64,000 nt of DNA from Triticum aestivum. Taxonomy: Eukaryota; Streptophyta; Magnoliopsida; Poales; Poaceae. Both the position numbers and the translations under genes were made by a program. The stretch is from NCBI RefSeq assembly GCF_018294505.1, contig NC_057795.1, positions 515,970,795 through 516,034,794 on the forward strand, given 5' to 3'. Below are positions 11,276 to 22,912 of this stretch, in pieces (the stretch's first letter is position 1; the number at the start of each line of letters is the position of its first letter). The notes under the pieces are model-generated. The model was not told the DNA's origin and did no database searches. It saw only the letters and a program-made list of their open reading frames with translations.

Positions 11276-11467
11276 GGTGCGGGAGGCGCCGGTTAGGGGT
11301 GGCAGATCGAGCGGGGCCTAGTGGTGGGGATCGGTCGGGGGAGGTGGGTGGGGCAGGAGGGCGTGGAGGAGTTTTTCCATCGTTTTTTTCTCAGGAAGTT
11401 CATGTAACGCCCTTATAGGGGCAATCGCGATCCAAATAACTATTCTGATCCTGGGATCAGAATAGTG

Positions 11468-11470
<3 letters not shown>

Positions 11471-11526
<56 letters not shown>
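11471..11526. repeat. (AT)28 microsatellite
   Basis: An uninterrupted AT run of 56 bp lies directly right of the palindromic-TIR element and marks the junction with the Sirevirus sequence. Confidence 0.98.
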
Positions 11527-11529
<3 letters not shown>

Positions 11530-11927
11530 AGTTTTTCATTTCCTCTACAGCATTCACTTATAGCTAATTCTTCAAGTTGCTTTTTCATCTAAGTGAATGT
11601 GATCGGCCCCGTTCCCCCTCTATGCTAAACTCAACCCAGTCTGTTCACAAATTCTTCATGTGCGTTCTATTTGAAACCCGTTCAAAATCTTCATTGTGTC
11701 CTTGACAGCCGAAGAATTTGCGAATGAAACGTTAAAATTTTCATATCTAATTTTTTCCGGCTTTTGCCGCTCAAATCCTTCTGCATCCCACGACTGGATT
11801 AAAACAACTCACCCACAATCTCACATGATCTCCACCTCTCTATACGTGTGTGACACATGTCACTAGGATGGCAAGGGTCAGGGGCATGTTCTTCCAAATT
11901 CTTCGGATGAACAGTTTTTCACTTCCT

Positions 11928-11935
11928 TATAAATA
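11928..11935 (+). promoter_or_regulatory. Candidate internal promoter before the env-like ORF
   Basis: TATAAATA sits in ttccttataaatacccctcc, followed by a CT- and CG-rich leader (about 11960-12135). This is the arrangement of a plant Pol II promoter and would allow the env-like ORF to be transcribed separately from the genomic RNA. Inference from sequence only. Confidence 0.45.
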
Positions 11936-12136
11936 CCCCTCCCCTTGCACCTCAGTTCATTTACTCCGCTCGACCTAGCTGCCTAGACCTCGTCGCCGTC
12001 GTACTCGCGCCGGCCGCAGAAATCTTCACCTCCGCCGCTGCCGTAGCTATCTTCCTCTACCAAGTTAGGGCGTGGAAGATCTGAACGGACGAGCTTCTCC
12101 AGTTCATCTCTCTGTTCATCGCGTTCTTCGTCAAGG

Positions 12137-12461
12137 GTAAATAAAACTTGCTTTTACTACCCTTGTTGATTTTGATGATTTACACAAAATCTTCAAAATG
12201 TGTTTATTCTTCAATCTTCACATTCTGAAACACCACAATTGCATCTGTTCTTGATCTATCTCTCTAAGATGTACTTTTCTTCAAGATTCGTCAATTGTGT
12301 GGATTTCCAATCTATACAACTCTGGAACCTAAGACAAGAACTCTTAATGAAATTCTTCAAGACTCCCTGGTCAAATTCCTCAAACTTGATTCCTGTTAAA
12401 AACAAATTCTGAGAATGCATATGACGTCTTCAAATTCTTCGCACATATACTCTGTTCACAG
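12137..12461 (+). other. Predicted leader intron of the env-like ORF
   Basis: The donor gtcaagg|gtaaat at 12137 and acceptor ctgttcacag at 12461 enclose 325 bp of T-rich, intron-like sequence between the GC-rich leader and the first ATG codons (12468 and 12502). Not confirmed by transcripts. Confidence 0.45.
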
Positions 12462-12501
12462 GTACACATGTCTACTGCTGAATCACTAGGTTTTCATCAA
12501 C

Positions 12502-15500
12502 ATGAATCATTTGCAGCGTTCCTCGAAGAAAAAACTGCACACTTCCTCAGAGACATCTATTGTTCAGAATCCTCCAGCGAAGAAAATGGCAGAGGAAAAG
12601 TGTCCTCAGAAGGGAGGCAAGAGGCCTGATACAAACACAACGTTCGAAATCCCTGAAGATATCTATGCAGATTACTGCAGTCCCGATGAGGCCACTCATG
12701 GCAAGGAGAATAAAAATCAGCGCAAAGTGCACATTCAACGGATTGAACGAAGATGGGCACGAGAATGGAGGGATTACCGCTATGTAACTCCCAAATACAT
12801 GAAGAAATTCGCAGTAAATCCTCCATGCCCAAGACCTCCACTGGCACCAAGCCAAGAAGCCGATCCCTCAAGCACCAGAAGAGGTGAGGAATTTCCTAAA
12901 GAATGTGCCAAGCGCCAAAGGAAATTGGCTAAAGTAGCAAAGGAGGCAGCAAATAAATTCAACAAAGATTCTCCTGCTGCTGCTGCTGAAGCATCTGCTA
13001 CTCAGCCTAAGAAGGCTATGAAAAAGAAATCTGTAGTGAAGCCATCTTCCTGTGCAATGCCCTCACGACCTAGCTCCTCAATGCCCTCACGGCCCAGCTC
13101 ATCGAAACCCTCAGGGTCTTCTGCTCAAGCAAAACCCTCAGCTGCACCTTCAAAGTCCTCAGCACTAGTGGATCTTGCCATGTGCCAACGGACCACAGGC
13201 TTCTCAATTGCTTCAGGAGCTTCAGCAAGTTCCTCAGCACAACCGCAGCTGCTGAAGAAAAAGGTCACTGTTGGACGCGGCACGAGGCCAAGTCCTCACA
13301 AGAAGCAGGCCGCCTTTGAAGTTCCATCATCTGAAGACGAAGATGATGATGAAGAACTCGCTCAAATCATCAGAGACCGACAATGCCAGACCACTAGTGG
13401 CAAAGGCAGTGCTGTGCCGCTCTTGCTGGATCCAAAGAAGATCCTCGACTACATCGATCTTTGGCATAAAGATCCCAACACACCCCTTCCTGATCTGAAC
13501 CTCACACCAGGCCAAAGTCACGTGTTGACTTCTTTCATTGCTGAAGAAAAATGGAAGTTTGATAAGGCCAGATCAGTGAAGAAAGCTCAGTATAGAAAGG
13601 AGCTTTATTTGAAGAAGAATGTGCTGAAAATGACAACTGAAGAACTTGTGACTATACAGTCAGAAATCAAAGCTGTCACTGACGAATTTGACGCCTACAA
13701 AGCTGATTGGCTAGGAGCCAAAGTCAGATTCGTCAAGCTAGCTAAAGGCCTCAAACCCAATGTTGTTGTTGAAGCGCAACAAGAAGTTCCTCAGGGTGAA
13801 GCATCCGCTCAGCCCACTGAAGAACATGCCAGCACCGCTAATGAAAATCAGGCTGCTGAAGAAACTAATAATGCCAGGGCTGATGATGACATTCCAGCTA
13901 TTGAAGAAACTGCTAGGGCAACCACTAGTGTTGCGCCTAAAGAACAAGACAGGCCAGCTAAAGCATCTGTCGATGTGCTTGAAGAATCTGAACAAGTCAG
14001 GACAACTGCATCAGTTGTGCCTGAAGAAACTGCACCAAATTTCACTGCTCCTCCTGCACCAACCCCAAGACCTATCCTTCCTTCTGCATCAGAAGCGAAG
14101 AAAACCAAGGTTGCAGAGCAAGCAACTAAGAAAATGAAAGCATCGGCCGCCTTAGAGTCTTCAGTACCAAAGAAAATGAAGACTTTGACAAGCTCTTTTG
14201 AAAATCCAATAGATGCTGTCCCTGGTTCAAGCATGCCATCAAAGGAGATTGTTCCCTCTAGTGAGGATTATGAAATTCCTAATGACTCAGATGAGGATGA
14301 TCCTTTTGCTGCTTCGATAGAGCAGTTGGATGAGGAAATTGAAGCTGGCCGTGCCATTTCGACTCCATTGGTATCATCGCCCATGTCTCAGTTCACAACT
14401 GAAGAGGCATGCATTGAGGAAGTTGATGAAGATGATGCACACGTGGACATTGGGTGTTCCACTCCTATTATGAATGATGACTTATGGGAAAGTCATCACC
14501 CCAATTCACCACTATTCACTCCTCTGCAACTAATTCCTTAGTCCTTGGTTCAGATAGAAGAAATTCATATGGGCTCTGAAGAACATCAAGCTTCACTTCA
14601 CTCCATCCTTAAAAAAATTCCAGCCACTAGTGCTGATGAAACAGAGAAGAAGACTGCAGAAGAAATTGCTCCAAAGATTTCCCAGCCTATTGTTCCAAAG
14701 GCTGCACTTAAAATGGCTATGAAGACTTCAACTATAAATCTTCAGCCCAAGCGACAGAATCCTCACTCCAAGAAGCAGAAGTTCAAGGCTGATGACTTCT
14801 TTACTGAGCATCGTTTCTTCTCTGACTTCAATCCTTATGACGCTGCTCGTCCGCCGCAAGCGCTTCTGGATTGCTTCATAGATGAACTTTTATTCCTCGC
14901 TGCTATTTGACAAGGAAAAAGTGTTTGACCATGAGCACCCTCCTCATGTGGATATGGAGTCACTTCCATGCTTTACTCCAGTCCTCAGTGTTCTTCATGA
15001 TGTAGGTTTGCTCAACTTTGCGTCGACATCTGCGATTGGAATGAAGAGATAATTCTTCAGTTCTATGACACTCTGCATCTGACAGGCAATGTTGACGATG
15101 TGAATTCATGGGTCTTGGACTGGATGACTGACAATACGCATCACAAAGCTCCGGCCTCTGAATTGCTTCATGCCGTCCCAGTCAGTCCGCCCCTGAAGGA
15201 TCCCTGAAGCTTTATGAGGAACCTGAACTATCAAATCATCTGATGCAAGTGCTAATGAAGCCTTTGAAGGCTGGCCAAGTGCCAAGGACAAATGTCCTTG
15301 TCAAGGAATTGCTGTATGTGCCAAGGACTGTCTATCGCATCTTGTCCAAAACCCTCAGTCCGATCAAGGGCCACAACTCTGAAGAAGAAGAGGTTGTTGG
15401 CATTATGAAGAATCTGCTGTTCAACATCATGCATGGTATTCCAATCAACTATCATGATTTCTTCATGAGGACTTTGGCCAATGCTGCTTTGTCACCGTTT

Positions 15501-16196
15501 GAATTGAAGCCTTATGCTCCCTGGATCATGAAATTCATCAGGTCAAGGACTTCAATTCACTATGAGGCTGATTTTCAAAATCATCTCAGCTATTTGCCCC
15601 CGATCGAAGTCCTCAAAAGGACTATTTCCTCAACTGATGAGAAGGGCAAGGCTGCAATTATTAATGAAGGAACTCGTCCTTTGGACGGACAGTTTTGAAA
15701 GGTAGCATCCTACTCCACCAATGATGACTCTACCACACATGATACTGCTGCAAATGCTTCAAAGCATAATCCTCAGGAAATAGCTCCGCGTGTGATAACC
15801 GATCGTGAGCTGCTTCTAAGTCTTCATTAGAAGGTTGATATAAATCACAAGTGGGTCAAGCGTCAGTTTGGTGCTATTCTTCACAAGATGACAACCACTC
15901 AAAATACTGTGAAGAAGAATGACTATTATCTGCATCAAGTCTTCGATCGCACCTGGGCTATTCTTTCGCATGTCTACATAGATGATGAACTCAAGAAGAT
16001 GTACTTCCAACAGGACTTTGACTGGTCTCAGGCACCTTCGAAGAAATTCAAGAAGGTCAAAGTTCCTCCGCTGGTCGTCAGCTCATATTCTTCATCGTGC
16101 GAGACAGATGAAGCTGAAGATTTGGATGACACTGCAGCAGGCCCTACTACAACAGACAACCCCAACAACGCTGGTGCTCCTCCATCGACATCATGA
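12502..16196 (+). pseudogene. Decayed env-like ORF of the Sirevirus
   Basis: The main open frame is 679 codons (12502-14541). It continues in the same frame to 14910 after one TAG (14539-14541), then breaks by frameshift into pieces at 15243-15698 and 15888-16196. The protein is Lys/Ala/Pro/Ser-rich and disordered-looking, with MPSRPSSS repeats near residues 190-205, an acidic patch near 275-285, and Ala/Glu-rich blocks near 420-520. The downstream pieces are more globular. There is no clear signal peptide or membrane span, so env-like describes position only. An alternative ATG at 12468 opens a different frame of about 54 codons that overlaps this start, suggesting an early frameshift. The role is unknown. 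Confidence 0.6.
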
Positions 16197-16252
16197 AGAC
16201 ATTCTTCAGGGGCATTAGTCCTCACTTTTCGTCCCTTTTGTTCATTTGATGA

Positions 16253-16720
16253 CAAAGGGGGAGAAATTTGAGTTAGTCTTCAAGCGGGTCTATATATGGG
16301 TGTTTTTTTTCTAAGTTACAACTCTTGCTCTTCTGAAGTATTTGTTGGATCGAGTTGTAAACTTAAGTCCGATGGTGACCTGATACTTTTGCTCTATTTT
16401 TCTGCATGCTATTTCCTCATATATGTTAATGCACGCATGCTGAATTACATCAGTAACGATATTTCATCATGCATTTAAAATTCTTCATTCGATATGTTAA
16501 ATGCATGTATGAATTACAAGATATAGGGGGAGATCTCCATGATATAACTCTACAATGTGCATTGCTTGTTGGAAGCAAATTCCTCACATATGCACATCTT
16601 CAGGGGGAGTTCTTCTATATCTTGCAATCAAATTCTTGAATATCGAGCACTTTCAATTGATATGTTTATCCCCATTGAAAACTTAACCTCTTTGTCATCA
16701 ATCACCAAAAAGGGGGAGAT
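16253..16720 (+). promoter_or_regulatory. Multiplied polypurine tracts of the Sirevirus
   Basis: Four G-rich motifs precede the 3' LTR: gatgacaaagggggaga (core 16253-16264), aggggg-aga (16525-16533), cagggggagt (16601-16610) and aaaaagggggagat (16707-16720), the last touching the LTR. The final copy is the plus-strand primer. The extra copies match the multiplied PPT signature known for Sireviruses. Confidence 0.85.
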
Positions 16721-17875
16721 TGTAAGTGCATCTAGTGCCCCTTAGTGATTTTGGTGTATTGTAGACTTATAGGTTAAGGGACTAATATGTTTGTGAGTGT
16801 ACACATGCTCTATAAGTCGATGAGGAGTTTGATATTTATGATGAAAGTCGACCCCTAATAATGTATGTCTTCAACTGAAGACTTTGATTTTATAAAGATT
16901 TTGAAAGTGAAGAAATTGGTGTGACCTTGAAGACTTGGATATTCATGCGAGGATTATGAAGCGTGAAGACTTTTGTTTTCGTAGTTTCATTTTCTCTTTC
17001 TTGAGTCATAGGAAACACCGTACTGTGAAAGGGGGTCGAGGTAATACTAAGGAAACTGATTTCCAAGTGATGCTCATCTCAAAATCCTACACCTACCCAA
17101 TCCTTTCGAGTGAAGCCATTGGAAATCTCATATCAGTTCAGTCAATTTCTTCAGTGACAGATATGAAGATCTTCTCGTCTCTGAGGAATTTGTTCTGACT
17201 AAGGAGTTAGGAATTCGCCAGTGCGAATTGCCTACATAGTGAGGAACATGATAGCCCTGAGGAATTTGAACCTCAAATATCCGACCGTTGCTGTGCTATG
17301 CGCCAGCTGTCCAAAAATATCTTCCACCTAACGCTCATATCATTGAAGGGCATTTATGTCTTATCATGTTGGGATGCTCCCTAGGCTATAAATAGCAACC
17401 CCCTACAACCACTAGTTGGTTGGATGCTCTGTGAGAAACAGACACTTGTCATTGAGCGAAAATCATCAAGTGAGGAAAACCCAAATCCCAAACCCAAACA
17501 CCTACAAACCCAAAGTGATTGAGCATCACTGAAGAGATTGTTCCTGTGTGGAACCGACACTTGTTATCTAGGAGGACGGTGTATCCTCCACACGGTTAGG
17601 CGTCATGGTCTGAGCATCCAAGAGGAATTGTGGATCGCCGAGTGACCAAGTCTGTGAAGGTTTGGAAGTCACCTGTGAAGACTTACCACGAGTGTTGGGC
17701 GAGGTCTGTGTGACTTTAGCTCAAGGAGAATACGGTGGGGACTGTGTGTCCTCGAGTTTAAATACTCAGTCGCTCCAACCAGACGTACAACTGTTACAAC
17801 AGTTGGAACTGGTCTACCAAATCATTGTCTTCACCAAGCCAACTTGTCATGGAATTATCACATCAGATGTCCTAG
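16721..17875 (+). repeat. Sirevirus 3' LTR, truncated by element C
   Basis: Starts tgtaagtgcatctagtgccc right after the PPT. A TATA box (TATAAATA, 17387-17394) lies in a promoter-like context. The LTR has no CA end here; it is cut at cctag|tgtaagg, where the LTR of element C begins. Confidence 0.8.
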
Positions 17876-18360
17876 TGTAAGGACTTAGGTGTGGAGCCAT
17901 CGCAACGTAGTTAGCTTGAAGGGGTTAAACGGGACAAGGGACACGGAGATTTTATACTGGTTTGGCCCCTCGCGGTGGAGGTAATAGCCTAATCCAGTGT
18001 AGGGTGGTTATTGCTTGGGCTTCGATTACCAGGGAGCGAATACGCTTAAACTAGTTCTCGATCTCTTTCTTTCCTGCCCTAACTCGCCGCCGGGTCATCC
18101 TTTTATATACACAGGTTAACGCCCGGCGGCTTACAGAGTCCCAGCCGGCTCATAGACGACATGTCCGGCTCGGTTACTAACTAAGCCTGCCTTACAATAT
18201 GAGTTTATCCTCATGGCGGTTCATCATTCTGGGCCCTAAGTCGCCTCTGGGTCTTGGGCCGTCAGTGGGCTTCTTATGACCCGCCCCTTCATGGGATATC
18301 GTCAGTAGTATGACCTGGCCCCTCCTGGGCGGTTTATACCCAGTAGTTATATCCCCAACA
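17876..18360 (-). repeat. 3' LTR of element C (485 bp)
   Basis: On the plus strand it reads tgtaaggacttagg ... tatatccccaaca, TG...CA. In element orientation it is preceded by caacctggggcctaa (18375-18361), a short purine-rich tract that fits a plus-strand primer. Confidence 0.8.
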
Positions 18361-18629
18361 TTAGGCCCCAGGTTGATTTGAACTTTGTCCATATCAATCT
18401 TCAACACCTGATTTGGAAAGCCTGCACCACCTGTTGTAACCTGCCGTGACGTCAGCTCTTGGAATGCTCTTAAACCGCCATAATGTCATTTCGCCTTAAC
18501 TGCGCACTGGGCCCAGAGCATCTTAACTAATCCTTATCTTAATAAACATCCTGAAAATCGAGGCGTTCCTATAGCCATGCGATGATTTCGGCCTCCTCGA
18601 TTCCCGTGCATACCTTGTACTCGCCCCCT

Positions 18630-18637
18630 TATAAATA
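18630..18637 (+). promoter_or_regulatory. Antisense promoter of the element C extra ORF
   Basis: TATAAATA in ccccttataaatagggacgg, followed by a CT-rich leader (ttccttcttcgtcttcctct) on the strand opposite to element C. It directs transcription away from the 3' LTR into the antisense ORF. Confidence 0.6.
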
Positions 18638-18815
18638 GGGACGGGGGTCTCTCTCATTTTCCCCCTGCTTCCTTCTTCGTCTTCCTCTTCCTCTCAGCCG
18701 CACGGGCGCTCGTACTCTGCCGTCGCAACCTCCAGCCGCTGCACCAACTCAGGCCGCCGCATCAACCTGACAAGACCGGAGAAGTCCAGTGCGTCCCCGC
18801 CGATCCTCATCACCT

Positions 18816-19394
18816 GTAAGCTCACCTCCCTTGTTCATCTCAGATCTATTTTTAGGGTTTGCGCTATTCGTCAGTGTTCTTACTGTTCCTCCTTATCCTC
18901 TTCAGCTCTTACAGTTTTCAATCTAGATAGGCCATAGACCTTGTGCGGAAGTGGTTTTGTCACCATTTTTGCCATTAAAGTAGCATCTCTTTGTAAAGAA
19001 CTACATCAACGTACCCAGGTTTTTTTCACTGCCGCCTCCTTAGGTTTTATTTTCACTGCTTTTCCTGAACTTTCATAGATCCAAATTTATAGCACTAGCT
19101 TGCGAAATCTGTTTGTCTTCTCCTTAGCAATAATTTCCAATTGATAGATTTAAATCCCCAAAAATGCCATGGCGGCTTATGATATAAACCGTGATCCGCC
19201 ATATTAAATTAGGCCCCGGGTAAGCCGCCATTACCAACTTAAATCCATAACCCGACCATCTTCCAACTTTAACCAAGAGGGCTTTGTTTGAACTGACTCT
19301 CCATAGTTTTATCCTTGCATTGCGGTTGAAACAACAACATGTAACTCACCATGTATCCACCGGTTTAATAACATCTTAATTTGCTCTATTGTAG
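18816..19394 (+). other. Predicted leader intron of the antisense ORF of element C
   Basis: The donor cacct|gtaag (18816) and acceptor ctattgtag (to 19394) enclose T-rich intron-like sequence. The next exon carries the ATG at 19410. Confidence 0.5.
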
Positions 19395-19409
19395 GCCTTG
19401 CACCCGATC

Positions 19410-22400
19410 ATGACCAAGACAATTACCTCATGTGATTGGGTCCCATCCATTGTTACCGAAGCTATGCTCGAAGATTATGTAAAGATTGGTTTTTTACCAG
19501 CCAAGGACGTCATTCATTGGCGTGCTCCTAATCCGGATGAAGTCAAACCTCAGCCGCAAGCCGACGAAGTTATCATTTTCACTGATCACATGAACCGGGG
19601 CTTTTCATCACCCGGGTCAAAATTCTTCCGTGACGTTCTGCAGTTCATGCAACTTCACCCTAAAGATATCAGGTCCAACTCCATTTCCAATATTTGCAAC
19701 TTCCATGTCTTATCTGAAGTATACCTTCAAGAAGAACCCAGTGTTAACCTCTTCAGAGAGTATTTCTATCTGAATCACCAGAATGAGTTTAGTGACGGCC
19801 CGAGCCAAGAACTCGGAGGGATTTCAATTCAGCACCGCAGAGATGCCATTTTCCCTTATGCTTCGCTTCCAGGCCATCCCAAAGATTGGAATCAAACCTG
19901 GTTTTATTGCAAGGATACTTCTCCCGCTGATGAAAATCCTTTGCCCGGCTTTCGTGACCACGGCTCAACCCGAAGCATCCTTTTCCTGGCCGGCTTACCA
20001 CGGTTGAATTGGCCAAGCTTATGCCTACATTTTCCAAGATTAGGGCATTACTAGGAAACATATTAACTGGAATTGATTTAGTTTGGTGTTGGGTAGCTTG
20101 GAAAATCATACCCTTAAGTCGCTGGCCAGGTTTAATGTGCTCATACACTGGTGATACCAAAGACCCGCTTCGTTACAATTCAAAGCATTTGACTAATAAG
20201 GCTATCAATGATATGGCCAAGACTCTTCTCAATGGGACATTGGAAAGCTGCAGTAGAGTGGGTCCGAATCCATTCTGCGTCCTTAACCCGACACCGGAGG
20301 TATGCTTATCCAGTTTACATACGTGTTACCTTACTGCTCAAAAACCCTAGAAATTCTGACTTTTATCATAAACTTTCTCAGGTTGGGTACGCTTTCTGGG
20401 ATGAGAGATATGATGATAAAGCCGCCAAGAAGGCCAGAGCCAAGACCAAAGCAATGAAGGGAAAAAAAAGAAATCCACTACTAATGGCACGTTTTACGTG
20501 GATGAATTTGAAGAGTCGGAGGTATACCTTAATTCGCTTGGCTCCTTTTTCATCCACCTTATTGACACTGATTACTATCAGGACGATGCATAGAGAAGCC
20601 AGGCGGTTGATGACGAGGTAACCATTATTTCCTCTGACTCAAAGCCTTTGCCAAGACAAAAAATCCGACGTGTGATTCGGAAGGTAAGGTTTTCTAACCC
20701 TTTAGCTCACATGGATCCCATCTTTATTTTGAAGCAACAACAGCATGAGAATCGGTGCAGAACCCGGAACAGTGGAGGCGGAGAACTTTCCTCCGGCTTA
20801 CCCAACACGCCAGCTCCATGCAAACGCCGGATTGAGGTATTTTTTAAAAACTCCGACACTTGTTTACTTTAATATAGATATTATTCATCCAACATACATG
20901 CTTCCAACTTCAATTTTCAGGGGACCTCTCACTCTTCATCTGGCGACTCATCTCAGACTCAGCTTCCTCCTTTTAATACTGCCCCTGGGTACCAACTTAA
21001 ACCTGTGTTTCTTTTAACATCTTTAGACTCATACTGACTTTCCGAGTCTTCGTGTAGTGGGAAGGCAAAGCCTAGCAAAAAGGCCAGAACCACCAAGCCT
21101 TCAGAAGATCCTAAACCTCGTGAGTCGAAAAAACAAGCACCAATTTCAGAGACCGGATAATCCTGCTAATGACCTGCCACCAGAAAATCGTGGCACCTCT
21201 GCTGATCCTGTGGTTGCTGAACTGGAGGTTCCTGAACCGCCAAGCCCAACTAAACCTCTCAAGCCGGATACTGAGGAAGTTGTGATCACTGGCGCTGGTT
21301 TTCAAGAATCGGGAAACCCTGTAGCTGTGGCTAAACATTCTGCCAAGGAAGAGCTAGTTGAGAGGCGCAAAGTCAAATTTGACATGGCCAATTACTCACA
21401 TTTGTGTACTAGTGAAATCTTCTCTGGCTATCTCAATCAAATACACAACAGCCATCATCTGGAAATTAACATGGTCAAACACATGCATTAGAAACATGAG
21501 GTATTAATTCTTGCTCTCGTATGAGATATATTCCTTTAGCCCCCAAGTCTACTGAATATGATAATATAGAATATACTGTAGATTTGTTAGATATCCTTTT
21601 GTGTTTTGAGTCAAATCCTGTAGCCCCCAAGGGCCGGCTTAAACTATTAAGTTAAGCTGGTTCTTCACTTCATATAAATCAATTGGATCTGTAGCCCCCA
21701 AGGGCCGGCTTACACTATTAAGTTAAGTCGGGACTTATCAATTGATAAGAACTCTCTGTTAATCATCCTTGCTAACCGAGTAAACTGGGATAAATAATGA
21801 ACCGGGGTCACTGCTTCATAAATCAAACTTTGCATCCATTAGCCCCCAAGCGCCAAGTGCTATTGCTTGCAAAGGACTTGGGACTTATAAATATATAAAA
21901 CTCTATAAAGAAACTTTCTGCACCCATTATCCCCCAAGTGCCAAGTGCTATTGCGTGCAAAGGTCTTGGGACTTATAAATATATGTTATGCCATAACTCT
22001 TCATATTTGCTGTGACTTCTCTCAGGAGGCATCCAGTCAATTTCAAACTCAGCTGACTGACTTGAAATCCCGGCTTGAAGCACAAGAAGCTGAGACCCGG
22101 AAGGCTGACTCCAAGTTCAAATTTATCTTGGATGAACATGAGAAGTTGAAAACTGATTTTAACACTGAGAAACCTGCACGGGCTGAAGAAAAGGCCGCCT
22201 TAATTAAAAGGGCTGAGAAAGCTGAAGCCTGATCAGAAGAGGTCACTACCAATTTCACCGGCTTACAACATCACATCAATCAAATGACCTATGCCATCTT
22301 TGGGAAGATCATTTTATATCTCAAGGGGTTTATTTCTTTTGTTATAAACCACCTATTAACTCCATCATAATCTCCCATGCAGGCCCCAGAAGCAGCAACC

Positions 22401-22912
22401 TTGGGAAAGAAACACTGATAAAGCTCAAGGTGGTTTATACCTTGGTAGAGCAATTGTATACCGGAGCTCAACGCACAATCGCTGCCATCTCCCCAAGCAA
22501 GCAAACATCGTCTCTTCTTAGTAACGTGTTAAGCATCCTCTCCGTTTTACCAGTCCGGATTGAAGAAAACAAGCGGTCTGGTGCTAGAGCCGGTGCCCTT
22601 ACGACTTTAAACCGGGCTAAGGCGTGGCAGTCGGAATTAGACCTGCCGAGCTAGCCACTGGCTGCCCCAATTTCAAAGAGGGCGGGTCTCCTTTTGATAA
22701 GAAAGAATTGCTTCCTGTGTAAAAGTGGTGCATCCTCTAGCGAGTCTACTTGCTGAAGAAACTGATCTGTCCAAATACTCGGCGGCTTATACCGCAGAAA
22801 ATCAAAAGATGCCCACGTCGGCTTATAAAGTTGCAGATCTTATCCCTCCAATCCGTAAGCATACTTTCGCCCCGGATATTGATACTTCTGAGCTTATTGA
22901 TGACAATGCTTA
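19410..22912 (+). pseudogene. Antisense extra ORF of element C (gypsy-type transposon protein, PF04195-like)
   Basis: ATG at 19410 opens MTKTITSCDWVPS, then an IIFTDHMNRGFSSPGSKFF segment and VLQFMQLHPKDIRSNSISN, matching the putative gypsy-type-transposon family found as antisense extra ORFs in Tat-lineage elements. A frameshift near 19950-20010 moves the family match to another frame (AKLMPTFSKIRALLGN, then IIPLSRWPGLMCSYTG). Later pieces include a Lys-rich segment near 20400, a Glu/Lys-rich coiled-coil exon (22025-22230) and a C-terminal exon (22725-22912). The gaps look like introns. Function is unknown and this copy is broken. Confidence 0.7.
21621..21980 (+). repeat. Short direct repeats in intron-like sequence of element C
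   Basis: tagcccccaagggccggctt recurs at 21621 and 21692 (71 bp apart). cccccaag followed by gccaagtgctattg recurs at 21843 and 21931 (88 bp apart). The motif gcccccaagt is also seen at 24011 and 51136, elsewhere in element C. Confidence 0.75.

Larger units (their letters stand above)
7219..11467. mobile_element. Candidate DNA transposon with palindromic TIRs
   Basis: The left end starts cactattctgatcacgggat (7219) and the right end (to 11467) is its inverse: 25 of the 27 terminal bases match. Each terminus is also a palindrome by itself (attctgatc ... gatcagaat). The interior has an AT-rich degenerate repeat region (about 7340-9660), two opposing short ORFs of unknown nature (9697-10044 minus, 10054-10521 plus) and a G-rich region (10520-11400). 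I saw no transposase. No target duplication is visible: flanks are tatataaa on the left and ccaatata on the right. The left flank and the adjacent (AT)n suggest a preference for TA-rich targets, but superfamily is unknown. Confidence 0.6.
11528..17875 (+). mobile_element. 3' part of a Sirevirus (Copia) element, possibly Maximus-type
   Basis: Order on the plus strand: noncoding spacer, a promoter-like TATA, a predicted leader intron, a long decayed ORF in the env-like position, four gggggag polypurine motifs, and a 3' LTR beginning tgtaagtgcatctagtgccc. Repeated PPT motifs and an extra ORF after pol are hallmarks of Sireviruses. Gag, pol and the 5' LTR are missing from the left; the palindromic-TIR element and AT run abut the break. 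The 3' LTR is cut at 17875 by insertion of element C. Confidence 0.75.

Noticed and set aside
7210..11480. Target duplication of the palindromic-TIR element
   Set aside because: I tried 2 to 9 bp at several end placements; none matched convincingly.
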